Assembly: GCA_900470445.1 (NCBI GenBank)
Contig: UCAU01000026.1
Coordinates: 62,001-126,000, forward strand
Direction: 5' to 3'
DNA length: 64,000 nt
DNA from: Hyphomicrobiales bacterium
GTDB taxonomy: Bacteria > Pseudomonadota > Alphaproteobacteria > Rhizobiales > Devosiaceae
Shown here piece by piece: positions 43,977 to 53,586 of the stretch. The position numbers were made by a program, and so were the translations under genes. The stretch's first letter is position 1; every line of letters begins with the position of its first letter. The notes below the pieces were generated by a model. It saw only the letters and a list, made by a program, of their open reading frames with translations. It did no database searches and was not told the DNA's origin.

Positions 43977-45233
43977 TCACGCCGCCGGCTCCGCCCCGCT
44001 TGGCGCAGTGCCGTCGGGAGGCTGCATGCGCTCGTTCTTGCGCTTGCTTTCGGGCTTTTTCTGCTCCTCGGCCTGCTCGCGAATGGCCACTGCGGCATTG
44101 GCCAGCAACTCGTCGCGGTCGGTCATATTCCGCGTGCGCCGCACCGGGCGCTTGGGCATGACAGGCTTGCTCGGCACCGCATGACTGAGAATCGAATGCG
44201 CCATCAACAGCGTCGGCACGGCGACCAACCCGCCCACCGGCCCCCAGGCCCACAGCCAGAAGGTGATCGACAGAAAAATGATGAAGGGGTTGAGCGTCAT
44301 GGTCCGCCCGATGAAATGCGGCGTCAGGATTTGCCCCTCGACAAAGTTGATCGCCACATAGCAGCCCACCGGCAGCAGGATGTTTTCGAGCCCCGTCTGC
44401 GTACCCAGCCCTACGGCTAGCAGCACCAGGATCATCACGCCCTGCCCCACATAGGGAATGTAGTTGAGCACCGCTGCCATGGCGCCCCACAGAATCGGCG
44501 AGGGCATGCCAATGGCCCACATAGCCAGCGTTACCGCGCAGCCGACACAGAAATTGATGAAGGTGATCGACAGCAGAAACCGGCTGACCTTGGTCTCCAC
44601 ATCGAGAAACACATGCGCCGTGCGCCAGCGCATCCGCCGGCTGACACACAGCGACAGTACAGAGACACGGATATGGTCCCGCGTCGCCATGAAGAAATAA
44701 AGGCTGGCGAGAAAGATCAGCACCTGCGCCCCAATGGCCGGCGCCAACATGGCGAGGCCAATCACCTGCCCGCCATCCTCCACCGTCACCGCCATGGCCG
44801 AGGCGCTGCCAAACACCGAGGTCAATTGCTCCTGGAACGCGGCTACCGATTCCATCGGTTCGCGCAGCGCCGAAATCTCGTTTTGCAACTTCTCCCAGAT
44901 CGTCGGCGCCCGCGCCACCCATTCCGACAGCGGCACGGCAAACAGCGCCACCCCGCCGAAAATCACCGTCAGCAACAGCAGTACGACCACTCCGGCCGAC
45001 AGTGCCGGCGGCACGCCGATAGCTTCGAGCCGGTCCGCTACCGGTCCGAACATCAGCCCGATAATGATCGCCAGCGTGACCGGCGCCAGGATGACCCGCC
45101 CCTCCTGCAACACCACCAGCAGCACCGCAAAACCGACCAGGACAACAGCGATGCGGGCGGCATTGCCTAATATCCGCTCGAACTGGCTCTCATCCAGATC
45201 ACTGCTTGCAACCGTTCGCGGCGAGCGGGCCAT
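43977..45233 (-). CDS. AI-2E family membrane transporter
   Basis: 418 residues from ATG 45233. Hydrophobic segments are arranged in the UPF0118/AI-2E pattern (N-terminal pair, long amphipathic loop, C-terminal group with LNYIPYVGQGVMIL and VAINFVEGQILTPHFIGRTM). The C-terminal 60 residues are a charged Lys/Glu/Pro-rich tail. Members export AI-2 or act as Na+/H+ antiporters; many are uncharacterised. It lies 78 nt upstream of the Kef-type gene on the same strand. Confidence 0.85.
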   Translation of the reverse strand: MARSPRTVASSDLDESQFERILGNAARIAVVLVGFAVLLVVLQEGRVILAPVTLAIIIGLMFGPVADRLEAIGVPPALSAGVVVLLLLTVIFGGVALFAVPLSEWVARAPTIWEKLQNEISALREPMESVAAFQEQLTSVFGSASAMAVTVEDGGQVIGLAMLAPAIGAQVLIFLASLYFFMATRDHIRVSVLSLCVSRRMRWRTAHVFLDVETKVSRFLLSITFINFCVGCAVTLAMWAIGMPSPILWGAMAAVLNYIPYVGQGVMILVLLAVGLGTQTGLENILLPVGCYVAINFVEGQILTPHFIGRTMTLNPFIIFLSITFWLWAWGPVGGLVAVPTLLMAHSILSHAVPSKPVMPKRPVRRTRNMTDRDELLANAAVAIREQAEEQKKPESKRKNERMQPPDGTAPSGAEPAA

Positions 45234-45381
45234 ATAGCGTTCCAATAGCGGGGGAATTCCTGCCAACCACCAACGTTGGCTTGCCGCAAACGTTCCTTTG
45301 TACAACCCGCATATCCCCAGTCGACCGGCGCCATGACCGCCGCTACCATCGCGCCGTTTTTCAACGCGCCAAGGTTCCGAC

Positions 45382-46323
45382 ATGTCCCGCAAAATCATCA
45401 TCGACACCGATCCCGGCCAGGACGATGCCGTCGCCATCCTTTTGGCGCTGGCCTCCCCGGACGAGCTCGATGTGCTGGGCGTGGTGGCGGTCGCCGGCAA
45501 TGTCGGCGTCGCGCAAAACGCCATCAATGCCCGCAAGGTGGTGGAACTGGCCGGTCGCAGCGACATCCCCGTCTATGCCGGCTGCTCCCGCCCGCTGCGC
45601 CGGCACCTGGTCACCGCCGAGCACGTCCATGGCGAAACCGGCCTCGATGGTCCCGACCTGCCCGATCCGCAAATGCCGCTGCAGACCCTGCATGGCGTCG
45701 ACTACATCATCAATACCCTCATGGCGGCCGAGCCCAAGACCATCACCCTGTGCACCCTGGGGCCGCTGACCAATGTCGCCATGGCGCTGATCAAGCAGCC
45801 GGCCATTGCCGAGCGCATCGCCGAAATCGTCATGATGGGCGGCGCCTATTTCGAAGTGGGCAACATCACTCCCGCCGCCGAATTCAACATCTATGTCGAT
45901 CCCGAAGCGGCTGACGTCGTACTGCGCTCAGGCGTGCCCGTCACCATCCTGCCGCTCGACGTGACCCACCAGATCCAGTCGACCCCCGAGCGCCTCGCCG
46001 CCATCAAGGCCATCGGCAATGCATCCGGCGCGGCTGTCCACGCCATGCTGACCTTCTCGGAAACCTTCGATCTCAAGAAATACGGCTGGACCGGCGCCCC
46101 CCTGCACGACCCCACCGTCATCGCCTATCTGCTGCAGCCCGGCCTCTTCGAAGGCCGCCACTGCAACGTCGCCATCGAAACCGCGAGCGAGCTGACGGTC
46201 GGCATGACCGTGGTGGACTATTGGCACGTCACCGGCAGGGCCAAGAATGCGAATTATCTGCGCAACGGCAATGCTGACGGGTTTTACAAGCTGCTGACCG
46301 AACGGTTGGCTCGGCTGCCGTAA
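45382..46323 (+). CDS. Inosine/uridine-preferring nucleoside hydrolase
   Basis: 313 residues with the calcium-binding DTDPGQDDA at 8-16, NITPAAEFNIYVDPEAA and the metal aspartate near GAPLHDPTVIAYLL. It hydrolyses the N-glycosidic bond of nucleosides to base plus ribose. The active-site His is in LPLDVTHQ. It is divergent from the AI-2E family gene. Substrate preference (IunH versus RihA/B/C) cannot be fixed from sequence alone. Confidence 0.9.
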   Translation: MSRKIIIDTDPGQDDAVAILLALASPDELDVLGVVAVAGNVGVAQNAINARKVVELAGRSDIPVYAGCSRPLRRHLVTAEHVHGETGLDGPDLPDPQMPLQTLHGVDYIINTLMAAEPKTITLCTLGPLTNVAMALIKQPAIAERIAEIVMMGGAYFEVGNITPAAEFNIYVDPEAADVVLRSGVPVTILPLDVTHQIQSTPERLAAIKAIGNASGAAVHAMLTFSETFDLKKYGWTGAPLHDPTVIAYLLQPGLFEGRHCNVAIETASELTVGMTVVDYWHVTGRAKNANYLRNGNADGFYKLLTERLARLP

Positions 46324-46382
46324 GCACCCCAGCGCCTACCCACAGCGTCATTCCCGTCCCCAGCGTCACCCCCTTCCCACAA

Positions 46383-46462
46383 TGTCATTCCCGCGAAAGC
46401 GGGAACCTCTGTTTTCTTCTCCGACATCGCCAACAGAGGTTCCCGCTTTCGCGGGAATGACA
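46383..46462. repeat. Palindromic repeat, copy 1 (31-bp perfect arms)
   Basis: TGTCATTCCCGCGAAAGCGG starts a 31-bp arm (46383-46413) that is exactly complementary to 46432-46462, with an 18-nt loop. A second copy lies at 47216-47295, on the other side of the LysE-type gene. In RNA it would form a very stable hairpin. No gene occupies the rest of 46324-46566. Confidence 0.9.
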
Positions 46463-46566
46463 CCGTGGTTGTTGCCAGTTTGGTTGCGAAGCGTGGACAC
46501 GGGAGCCCCATTGGCAACCTCCGCCCGCAGGCGTAGTGTCCGCCTCCCATTCGCCGGATACCACCC

Positions 46567-47178
46567 ATGGAACCCTTCACCCTCCTGACCTTCACCATCG
46601 CTTACGCCATCGCCGTGCTCGTGCCCGGTCCCGGCGTTGCGGCCGTTGTCGCCCGCGCCCTGGGCGGCGGCTTCAAGGGCGCTTTCCCGATGGTGCTGGG
46701 CATTCTAGCGGGCGATCTGGTCTATTTCGTTTTCGCGGTGTTCGGCCTTGCCGCCGTCGCCACCTGGTTCGGGCCGGTCTTCACCATCATCCGCTGGGCG
46801 GGCGCCGCCTATCTGCTCTATATCGCCTATAAATTCTGGACCGCTCGTCCCGGTTCCGAGCAGATGAAGCCCAAGAACGAAGATCCCTGGCGCACCTTCC
46901 TCGCCGGTTTCTCGCTCACCATGGGCAATCCCAAGACCATCGTCTTCTACCTTGCCATCCTGCCCACAGTGATCCCGCTCGACCAGATGACGCCAGTGGC
47001 TTTCGCCGAACTCACCGCCATCGTGATCGTGGTGCTGCTGATCATCGGCTGCGGCTATGCCTGGCTTGCCTCAGCTGCCCGCGAAATGTTCAAGAGCAGC
47101 AAGGCCCTCGGCCGTCTCAACAAGACAGCCGGCGTAATGATGGCCACCGCCGCCGGCCTGGTCGTCTGGCAGCATTAG
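46567..47178 (+). CDS. LysE/RhtB-family amino-acid exporter
   Basis: 203 residues with about six helices. The LysE hallmarks are PGPGVAAVVARALGGGFKGAF near the start and FLAGFSLTMGNPKTIVFYLAILP in the middle. These proteins export amino acids such as lysine, threonine or homoserine lactone; specificity is unknown here. The gene is bracketed by two copies of the same palindromic repeat. Confidence 0.9.
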   Translation: MEPFTLLTFTIAYAIAVLVPGPGVAAVVARALGGGFKGAFPMVLGILAGDLVYFVFAVFGLAAVATWFGPVFTIIRWAGAAYLLYIAYKFWTARPGSEQMKPKNEDPWRTFLAGFSLTMGNPKTIVFYLAILPTVIPLDQMTPVAFAELTAIVIVVLLIIGCGYAWLASAAREMFKSSKALGRLNKTAGVMMATAAGLVVWQH

Positions 47179-47215
47179 GCGGCCTGGCTTTCTAACCGAA
47201 CTGCCCACCCCACAA

Positions 47216-47295
47216 TGTCATTCCCGCGAAAGCGGGAACCTCTGTTTTCTCCTCTAACATCGGCAACGGAGGTTCCCGCTTTCGCGGGAATGATA
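47216..47295. repeat. Palindromic repeat, copy 2
   Basis: Same left arm as copy 1, in the same orientation, with two mismatches in the right arm (47265-47295) and a partly different loop. It lies between the LysE-type gene and the end of the convergent sugar ABC operon, where it may work as a bidirectional transcript end. Confidence 0.88.
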
Positions 47296-47318
47296 CCGAG
47301 CGCTTTGAAGTATCGCGC

Positions 47319-48392
47319 CTAAATCGCCTTCTCCGTCGCCGGATCGAACAGATGCACATTGCCCGGCTCGATGCTCACCGAGATCGTATCCCCCGCCCTC
47401 ACACTCGTGCGCCCGGTATCGACCACCATGATTTCCGGATCATCGCCCAGCGTCAGATAGGTCATCGACCCGGTCGACTCGACCGCTGAAACCGGCAGTC
47501 GCAACACGGCCGGACCATTGCCGCCCACCTGCAAATGCTCGGGCCGCAGCCCGATCAGTACCGAGCGCCCTGCTCCCACCGAACGGCCCAGCGCGACCGA
47601 GCCAGCGCCCGGCAAATCCGGCTGCACCGATTGCCCATCCGCGCTCACTTTCCCCGGCACGAAATTCATCGCTGGCGAGCCGATAAAGCCCGCCACGAAT
47701 TTGCTGGCCGGCGTGTCATAAAGCTCCAGCGGCGAACCCTGCTGCTCGATCACCCCGTCGCGCATCACCACCACATGGTCAGCCATGGTCATGGCCTCGA
47801 TCTGGTCATGCGTCACATAAACCGAAGTGGCGCCCAGCCGGTCATGCAGCGCGCGGATTTCCTTGCGCATATGCACCCGCAAAGCCGCATCGAGATTGCT
47901 GAGCGGCTCGTCAAACAAGAACGCCTTGGGATTGCGAATGATCGCCCTTCCCATCGCCACACGCTGCCGCTGCCCGCCCGACAGTTCGCGCGGATACCGC
48001 GCCAGCAGTGGCGTCAGCCCCGTCGTCTCCGCCACTTCACGCGCCGCCCGCGCTGCCTCGGCCTTGGGCACCCGCTTGAGCCGCAGCGAATAGGTCAGGT
48101 TCTGCTCCACCGTCATATGCGGATAAAGCGCATAGGACTGGAACACCATGGCCACGTCGCGCTTGCGCGGCGGCACGCCATTCATCTGCTCGCCCGCGAT
48201 TTTCATCGTGCCGCCCGAGATGGTTTCCAGCCCCGCCAACGAGCGCAGCAAGGTCGACTTGCCACAGCCCGAGGGCCCCACCAGCGCCACGAATGCCCCC
48301 TTGGGAATTGTCAGGTCGACATTCTTGAGCGCATGGAAGCTGCCATAATGCTTGTTGATGCCGACGAGTTCGATTTGCGGCTCTGCACTCAT
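47319..48392 (-). CDS. Carbohydrate ABC transporter ATPase (MalK/UgpC type)
   Basis: 357 residues from ATG 48392, which overlaps the permease stop by ATGA. Walker A GPSGCGKST at 39-47, VAMVFQSYALYPHMTV, signature ELSGGQRQRVAMGRAI, Walker B FLFDEPLSNLDA and a C-terminal TOBE/MalK regulatory domain (IGLRPEHLQV, GNVHLFDPATE). It powers the sugar importer encoded upstream. Last gene of a six-gene LacI-controlled operon. Confidence 0.93.
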   Translation of the reverse strand: MSAEPQIELVGINKHYGSFHALKNVDLTIPKGAFVALVGPSGCGKSTLLRSLAGLETISGGTMKIAGEQMNGVPPRKRDVAMVFQSYALYPHMTVEQNLTYSLRLKRVPKAEAARAAREVAETTGLTPLLARYPRELSGGQRQRVAMGRAIIRNPKAFLFDEPLSNLDAALRVHMRKEIRALHDRLGATSVYVTHDQIEAMTMADHVVVMRDGVIEQQGSPLELYDTPASKFVAGFIGSPAMNFVPGKVSADGQSVQPDLPGAGSVALGRSVGAGRSVLIGLRPEHLQVGGNGPAVLRLPVSAVESTGSMTYLTLGDDPEIMVVDTGRTSVRAGDTISVSIEPGNVHLFDPATEKAI

Positions 48393-49216
48393 TTGAGAGC
48401 TCCCGAGGTAAGGCCGGAGACGATCCGGCGCTGCAGGATGACGAAGACGAGAAGGATCGGGGTCACATAAATGGCCGAATAGGCCATGATGCCGTTCCAG
48501 TCCGACGAATTGGGCCCCAGGAACCCGGAGAGGCCAACGCTGGCCGGCTGCAGATTGGGGCTCTGGATGATCGACTTGGAATAGATATATTCGCCAAACG
48601 AGCTCATGAAGGTGAGAATGGCGCAGACCAGAATGCCATTGCGTGCCAGCGGCAGCACGATGAAGAAAAACGCCCCCACCCGCGAATTGCCATCCACCAG
48701 CGCCGCCTCTTCCAGCTCGCGCGGCACGCTCATGAACGTGGCCCGCACCAGCACGACGAAGAAGGGCATGGCCTTGGCCGCGGCTGCCAGCACCACCGCG
48801 GTCCGCGGATAGTTCAGCAGCCCGATCTGGTTGAACCCCACAAACAGCGGCGTGATCATCACCGAGGCCGGCAGCACCTGCAGCATCAGGATGGCGAACA
48901 GCCCCAGATCGATCCAGGCGCTGCGATAGCGCGCCAGCACATAGGCGCAGCCCGTGCCCAGGATCACCGTGATCGCGGTAACGCCCGAGGCGATCACCAC
49001 CGAATTCCACAGGAAGGTGGACATGGTGCGCCGCGCCCAGACCTGCGGATAGATATCCGGGTTGGGCGAGAGCGGCCAGAAGGTCGGCGGATTGGCGAAG
49101 ATTTCCGAGCCCGATTTGAGGCTGGTCACATACATCCAATAGAGCGGAAACAGATAGACTGCGGCCAATGCCAGCGCGATGGCGAGCAATGCCCAGGGCG
49201 TATAAGTCCGGGTCAT
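48389..49216 (-). CDS. Carbohydrate ABC transporter permease (MalG type)
   Basis: 275 residues, six helices, with the cytoplasmic EAA loop ELEEAALVDGNSRVGAFFFIVLPL that contacts the ATPase. The C-terminal signature ILQRRIVSGLTSGALK (family: QR..v.Gl..GavKG) marks it as the MalG half. It overlaps both neighbours by 4 nt. Confidence 0.92.
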   Translation of the reverse strand: MTRTYTPWALLAIALALAAVYLFPLYWMYVTSLKSGSEIFANPPTFWPLSPNPDIYPQVWARRTMSTFLWNSVVIASGVTAITVILGTGCAYVLARYRSAWIDLGLFAILMLQVLPASVMITPLFVGFNQIGLLNYPRTAVVLAAAAKAMPFFVVLVRATFMSVPRELEEAALVDGNSRVGAFFFIVLPLARNGILVCAILTFMSSFGEYIYSKSIIQSPNLQPASVGLSGFLGPNSSDWNGIMAYSAIYVTPILLVFVILQRRIVSGLTSGALK

Positions 49217-50115
49217 CCGCGCACCTCATGCCGGGTCGAGCGCACATAAAGGATCGAGGCAAACAGCACGAGCACGAACATCATCACCGAAACCGTGGCG
49301 CCCTTGGCAAAATCATAAAGCTGGAAACTCAGCTGCCAGGACCAGTATCCCGCTACGTTGGACGTATTGGCCGGGCCACCCTCGGTCAGCGCCGGGAACA
49401 GATCGAATTGCTGCAACGTGCCGATCAGCCCCAGCGACAGCACCGCTCCGATCGTCGAGCGCATCATGGGCAGGGTGATGGTCCAGAACCGCTGCCAGGC
49501 ATTGGCGCCGTCCAGTTCCGCCGCCTCATAGAGATCGCGCGGAATGGCGGCCAGCCCAACCGAGAGCAGCAGCATGTTGAACGCCAGGCCCAGCCAGATA
49601 TTGGCGATGATCACCGCCCAGATGGAAAAACTCGGATCCGATTTCCAGAAAATATTGGACTGGATGATCCCCAGCCCACGCAGCACCGAATTGAGCACGC
49701 CGAAATCGCCGGCCAGTATCCAGCTCCAGATCGCGCCCACCACCAGCCCCGGCATCACCCAGGACACGAGGAACAGCCCCCGAATGGTCGCTGCCCCCGG
49801 AAACTTCTGCGCGAAGAACACCGCCAGCGCAAAACCCAGCACGAATTGCCCGGTCATCGAGCCAACGACGAACACCAGCGTATTGCGCGTCACCATCCAG
49901 AATTCGGGCTGCTGCACCACCGCCACATAATTGGCAATGCCGGCAAAGGGGCGGATCAGCTGACCCAGGGTGAACATATCCACCTGCTGGAAACTCATCA
50001 GCACATTATAGACCAGCGGCAGGCCGGCCAGCGCCAGCAGGAACAGCATCGCCGCCCCCACCAGGATCAGGTCAAACCCGACCCCATCCCGCAAACTATT
50101 GAAAAACTTCGTCAT
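49213..50115 (-). CDS. Carbohydrate ABC transporter permease (MalF/UgpA type)
   Basis: 300 residues, six helices, with the EAA loop DLYEAAELDGANAWQRFWTI followed by TLPMMRSTIGAVL. It is the MalF-type partner of the downstream permease (4-nt overlap). 61 nt separate it from the upstream binding-protein gene. Confidence 0.92.
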   Translation of the reverse strand: MTKFFNSLRDGVGFDLILVGAAMLFLLALAGLPLVYNVLMSFQQVDMFTLGQLIRPFAGIANYVAVVQQPEFWMVTRNTLVFVVGSMTGQFVLGFALAVFFAQKFPGAATIRGLFLVSWVMPGLVVGAIWSWILAGDFGVLNSVLRGLGIIQSNIFWKSDPSFSIWAVIIANIWLGLAFNMLLLSVGLAAIPRDLYEAAELDGANAWQRFWTITLPMMRSTIGAVLSLGLIGTLQQFDLFPALTEGGPANTSNVAGYWSWQLSFQLYDFAKGATVSVMMFVLVLFASILYVRSTRHEVRG

Positions 50116-50176
50116 CCGGCCGTCCCTTATACAAAAATCCCGGCCGGATCGCTCCGGCCGGGCGGGAGGTCATGCC

Positions 50177-51403
50177 TCAGCCGACAATGCCCTTGATCGT
50201 GGCTTCAGCCTGATCGAGCGCGTCCTTGGCCGACATCTGGCCGGTCAGCGCCGCCTGCATGGCGTCATAGATGGCCTTGGAGATTTTCTGCCATTCCGGG
50301 TGCGGGCCACGCGGCTGGGCATATTGCAGCTGCTCCTGGAACACCTTGAGCGCGGCATCCTTGAGCGCATTGCCCGATGCCGGCAGCGGAATGTCGCTGC
50401 GCGCCGGAATGCTGCCGAATTCGGCAAAGATCCGGTTATCCTGGCTGGCGAAATATTCCAGCGCCCGGAACGCTTCATCCGGATGCTTGGTGGTGGACAT
50501 GATGCCCCAATCGAACCCACCCAGGGCCGAGGAACGATCGCCACCCTCGGTCAGGGTCGGCAGCAGTGCCACGCCCCAATCGAACTTGGCGTCCTCGACC
50601 ATGCGGTCCACTTCCCATGGGCCGGAAATGGCCATGGCGGCATTGCCCGAATTGAAGGTACCGGTGGAATCCCACTGGCCCAGGCTCAGCACATCCTTGG
50701 AAGCCCAGCCATTGTCGATGATCTTCTTCCACAATTCGAGCGCACCAATCGCGCCGTCCGTGTTCACATCGGTATAGCTGCCGCCCGACATCTGGATCAG
50801 CGGCAGGAACTGGAATGTGCCCTCTTCGCCGGCACGCGCCGAGAAGGTCACGCCATAGACGTTATTGGCCGGATCGGTCAGCTTTTCGGCATATTCGGCC
50901 AGCTGTTCCCAGGTCGTCGGCGGCTCGGTAATGCCGGCCTTGGCGAACAGGTCCTTGTTATAGAACACGCCGATCGTGTCGGTATATTTCGGAATGCCGA
51001 AATACTTGCCTTCCCAGCTCACCGAGTTCAGCGGACCGGCAAAATAATTGTCGGCCTTGATCACGGTCGAAGCCGCGATGCGATCGGTAATGTCGAGCAT
51101 GGCCCCGCGCGAGGAGAACATCGCGAAATCGGGATTGTCGAACGAGACGATGTCAGGCGCATTGCCGGTGGCGAAGGCGCGCAGCGTCTCGTTCACCAGG
51201 TCATCGAACGGAATGGCGCGGTATTCCACCACGATGTCTTCATTCTGCTCGTCGAATTCCTTGGAAAACGTGTCGGCAATGCCCACACGGTCCACCCCGT
51301 CGATCGACCAGATTTTGAGCGTCACCTGCGCCATGGCGGGTCCCGCCGCCATCAGCGCGCCCAATGCGATACCGGCCGCAAGGCCGAGTTTAGTCAGCTT
51401 CAT
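50177..51403 (-). CDS. Extracellular sugar-binding protein (family 1)
   Basis: 408 residues from ATG 51403 with GGGAGGAAG upstream. Signal peptide [20 protein letters not shown], cleavage at PAMAQ. The mature domain has [55 protein letters not shown] and GPWEVDRM, standard for the MalE/UgpB family. It delivers a sugar or polyol to the two permeases. The ligand is unknown. Confidence 0.92.
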   Translation of the reverse strand: MKLTKLGLAAGIALGALMAAGPAMAQVTLKIWSIDGVDRVGIADTFSKEFDEQNEDIVVEYRAIPFDDLVNETLRAFATGNAPDIVSFDNPDFAMFSSRGAMLDITDRIAASTVIKADNYFAGPLNSVSWEGKYFGIPKYTDTIGVFYNKDLFAKAGITEPPTTWEQLAEYAEKLTDPANNVYGVTFSARAGEEGTFQFLPLIQMSGGSYTDVNTDGAIGALELWKKIIDNGWASKDVLSLGQWDSTGTFNSGNAAMAISGPWEVDRMVEDAKFDWGVALLPTLTEGGDRSSALGGFDWGIMSTTKHPDEAFRALEYFASQDNRIFAEFGSIPARSDIPLPASGNALKDAALKVFQEQLQYAQPRGPHPEWQKISKAIYDAMQAALTGQMSAKDALDQAEATIKGIVG

Positions 51404-51474
51404 TTGTCTTCCTCCCTTTGGCGGCATGTGCCGCTTCCAAAGCCAAGCGGGGCCCTCCAGCCCCGCCCGGCAAT

Positions 51475-52377
51475 CTAGCTGGCCATGGCGACGAATTCGC
51501 CACCACGGCAATTCTTGAGATAGTTGAGCCCGCGCACCTGCCCGGTCATTTCCAGCGCATCACGATAGACCGGATCATGCCAGCCCTCGATATCGATCGA
51601 GCCTTCATAGCCGGCGAGGCGCAGTTCGGAGATCACATCGGTCCAATTGGTGTCGCCAAAGCCCGGCGTGCGCATGAAGACGAACTTTTCCTTGCCGAAA
51701 ATGCCGTGCTCCTTGATCACTTCCCAGCGGATGGTCGCGTCCTTGCCATGCACATGGAAGAATTTGTGCGCCCATTTGCGGATCTGCGGGATCGGATCGA
51801 TCAGATAGACCAGCTGATGGCAGGGCTCCCATTCGAGCCCGATATTGTCGTCCGGCGTCTCGTTGAACATCAGCTCCCAGGCATCGGGATTATGCGCGAT
51901 GTTCCAGTCGCCACTGGCCCAATTGCCATCCATGGCGCAGTTCTCGAAGGCGATCTTGACGCCCTTGTCGGCAGCGCGCTTGGCCAGTTCCGACCAGACT
52001 TCCTTGTAGCGCGGCAGGCTATCCGTCAGCGGCTTGTTGCGCACGCGGCCGGTGAAGCCCGCAACCGTCGTCGCGCCGAAATGGTGCGCATTGTCGATGC
52101 AATCCTTCCAACCCTGCAGGGTCTGGCGATCCATTTCCTGGTCTTCCAGCGGATTGCCGAACATGCCGATGGTGGAAATGGTGATGTCGCGATTGCCGAT
52201 GGCGTCGAGGCTGCGCTTGCCCAGCTCGGCCAGGTCCTGCCCATTGGTGGTCTGCCAGAAAAACGGCTCAAAACTCTCGAACCCCAGATCGGCAATGGCC
52301 GCGATGTTCTCGGCGGCCTTGCCGGCCGTGCCCTGGATCATGGTACCGATACGGATGGTCTTGGCTGGATCGCTCAC
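51475..52377 (-). CDS. Sugar phosphate isomerase/epimerase (xylose-isomerase-like TIM barrel)
   Basis: 300 residues of the AP-endonuclease-2 superfamily. Metal-ligand positions are visible as [28 protein letters not shown] and IDIEGWHDP. The EWEPCH and VHGKDA motifs are typical of enzymes acting on keto-sugars or inositol derivatives. Cytoplasmic. Paired with a Gfo/Idh/MocA dehydrogenase, it probably carries out isomerisation or epimerisation of the oxidised imported sugar. Confidence 0.85.
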   Translation of the reverse strand: MSDPAKTIRIGTMIQGTAGKAAENIAAIADLGFESFEPFFWQTTNGQDLAELGKRSLDAIGNRDITISTIGMFGNPLEDQEMDRQTLQGWKDCIDNAHHFGATTVAGFTGRVRNKPLTDSLPRYKEVWSELAKRAADKGVKIAFENCAMDGNWASGDWNIAHNPDAWELMFNETPDDNIGLEWEPCHQLVYLIDPIPQIRKWAHKFFHVHGKDATIRWEVIKEHGIFGKEKFVFMRTPGFGDTNWTDVISELRLAGYEGSIDIEGWHDPVYRDALEMTGQVRGLNYLKNCRGGEFVAMAS

Positions 52378-52388
52378 GTGCTCTGTTC

Positions 52389-53438
52389 CTAAACTGCAAT
52401 GGTGACGCGCTGCTTGGTCTTGGCGCTCTCGATCGCCGCAAAGACCATGGCAAGGCTTTTGATATTGTCGTTGCCAGCGGTCTCCGGCTGGCGATTTTCG
52501 TCGATGGCGGCCAGAAATTCGGCAATGACGCTGGCATGGCCATGCGTCTGGGCGGCATCAACCAGCTCCGGCACGTCGATGGACTTCAGATCGCGCAGGA
52601 ACCCGCTATCCCCCGCCACCACCTTAGCCTCGAAGCTCTCTTCGCCATCCCACAGCAGCGTGCCCTTGGTGCCGATAAAGCGCCACGCACTTTCCCAGCT
52701 GGTATTAGCGCCCTCGGCCGCCCAACTCCCGCGATAGGTGAACACCACATCGTCGGAAAACTCAAAGATCGCATTGGCCGCTGCGCCATGGCTGTACCAG
52801 GAGCTGCGCGGGTTGTTTTCGAGGCAATAGACCGCCAGCGGCACCTTGCCCGCCATGAACCGCGCCGCATCCAGCGTGTGGATCGCCATATCCAGCAGCA
52901 GCACATTGTCCATCTGCTCACGGAAGCCGCCGAAATGCGCGCCGATGAAGAAATCGCAATGCAACGCCGTCAATTCGCCCAGCGCCCCGCTCTCGAGCAG
53001 CTGCCGAATGCGCCGCACCCCGGCAATAAACCGCCGGTTCTGCACCACCGCATGCACCCGCCCGGCCGTCTTCGCCTTCGCGATCAGGTCCTGCCCTGCC
53101 GCCAGCGACGTCGCCATCGGCTTCTCGCTCAACACGTGACAGCCGTGCTTGAGGCCCGTCGCCACCACATCATGGCGCGCCACCGGCACCACCACGTCAA
53201 ACAGCAGATCCGGCTTGACCTTGGCCAGCACAGCATCGAGGTCGGTGCCGATCACAGCGCCGCTCAGACCGAATTCGTCGGCCCGCGCCTGCGCCACCGC
53301 CGGGTCCAGATCGACCAAGCCGACGACCTCGACCCGGCCCGCCACCTCCGGCGCTTCCAGAATGGCTTTCAGCCATCCCTTGGACATAGCTCCGCACCCG
53401 GCCAGAACGGCTGTTTTTGTCAAACTGATATCCTCCAT
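52389..53438 (-). CDS. Gfo/Idh/MocA-family oxidoreductase
   Basis: 349 residues. N-terminal Rossmann fold (AVLAGCGAMSKGWLKAI, replacing the usual GxGxxG with GCGAMS), the diagnostic SEKPMA catalytic-lysine motif, and a C-terminal alpha/beta domain with LLLDMAIHTLDAARFM. It oxidises a sugar or cyclitol hydroxyl using NAD(P). It is the first gene of the LacI-controlled operon; its start lies about 50 nt past the operator. Confidence 0.9.
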   Translation of the reverse strand: MEDISLTKTAVLAGCGAMSKGWLKAILEAPEVAGRVEVVGLVDLDPAVAQARADEFGLSGAVIGTDLDAVLAKVKPDLLFDVVVPVARHDVVATGLKHGCHVLSEKPMATSLAAGQDLIAKAKTAGRVHAVVQNRRFIAGVRRIRQLLESGALGELTALHCDFFIGAHFGGFREQMDNVLLLDMAIHTLDAARFMAGKVPLAVYCLENNPRSSWYSHGAAANAIFEFSDDVVFTYRGSWAAEGANTSWESAWRFIGTKGTLLWDGEESFEAKVVAGDSGFLRDLKSIDVPELVDAAQTHGHASVIAEFLAAIDENRQPETAGNDNIKSLAMVFAAIESAKTKQRVTIAV

Positions 53439-53481
53439 ACGGAAACCATGGCCCGGGGGTTCCTCCTCCGCAAGCCAATTC

Positions 53482-53525
53482 CGTAAACGTTTACGAGGCT
53501 ATATAAACCGGCTATTCCATGTCAA
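53482..53525 (-). promoter_or_regulatory. Sigma-70-type promoter with LacI-family operator
   Basis: On the minus strand TTGACA (53520-53525) and TATAGC (53498-53503) are 16 nt apart. The perfect 14-bp palindrome CGTAAACGTTTACG (53482-53495) covers the expected transcription start. Central CG palindromes of this form are classic LacI-family operators. The divergent LacI gene at 53587 is the expected repressor of this operon. Confidence 0.8.
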
Positions 53526-53586
53526 TAGGGGTTGAAGGGGGCCGTGCAAAACCGGTCCTCTGCCACCGGGGGGAGCTGCCAGAAAA

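Noticed and set aside
46383-47295. Two inverted-repeat copies around lysE considered as insertion-sequence ends
   Set aside because: No transposase lies between them, each copy is itself a palindrome, and no target-site duplication is apparent. They are REP-like hairpins.
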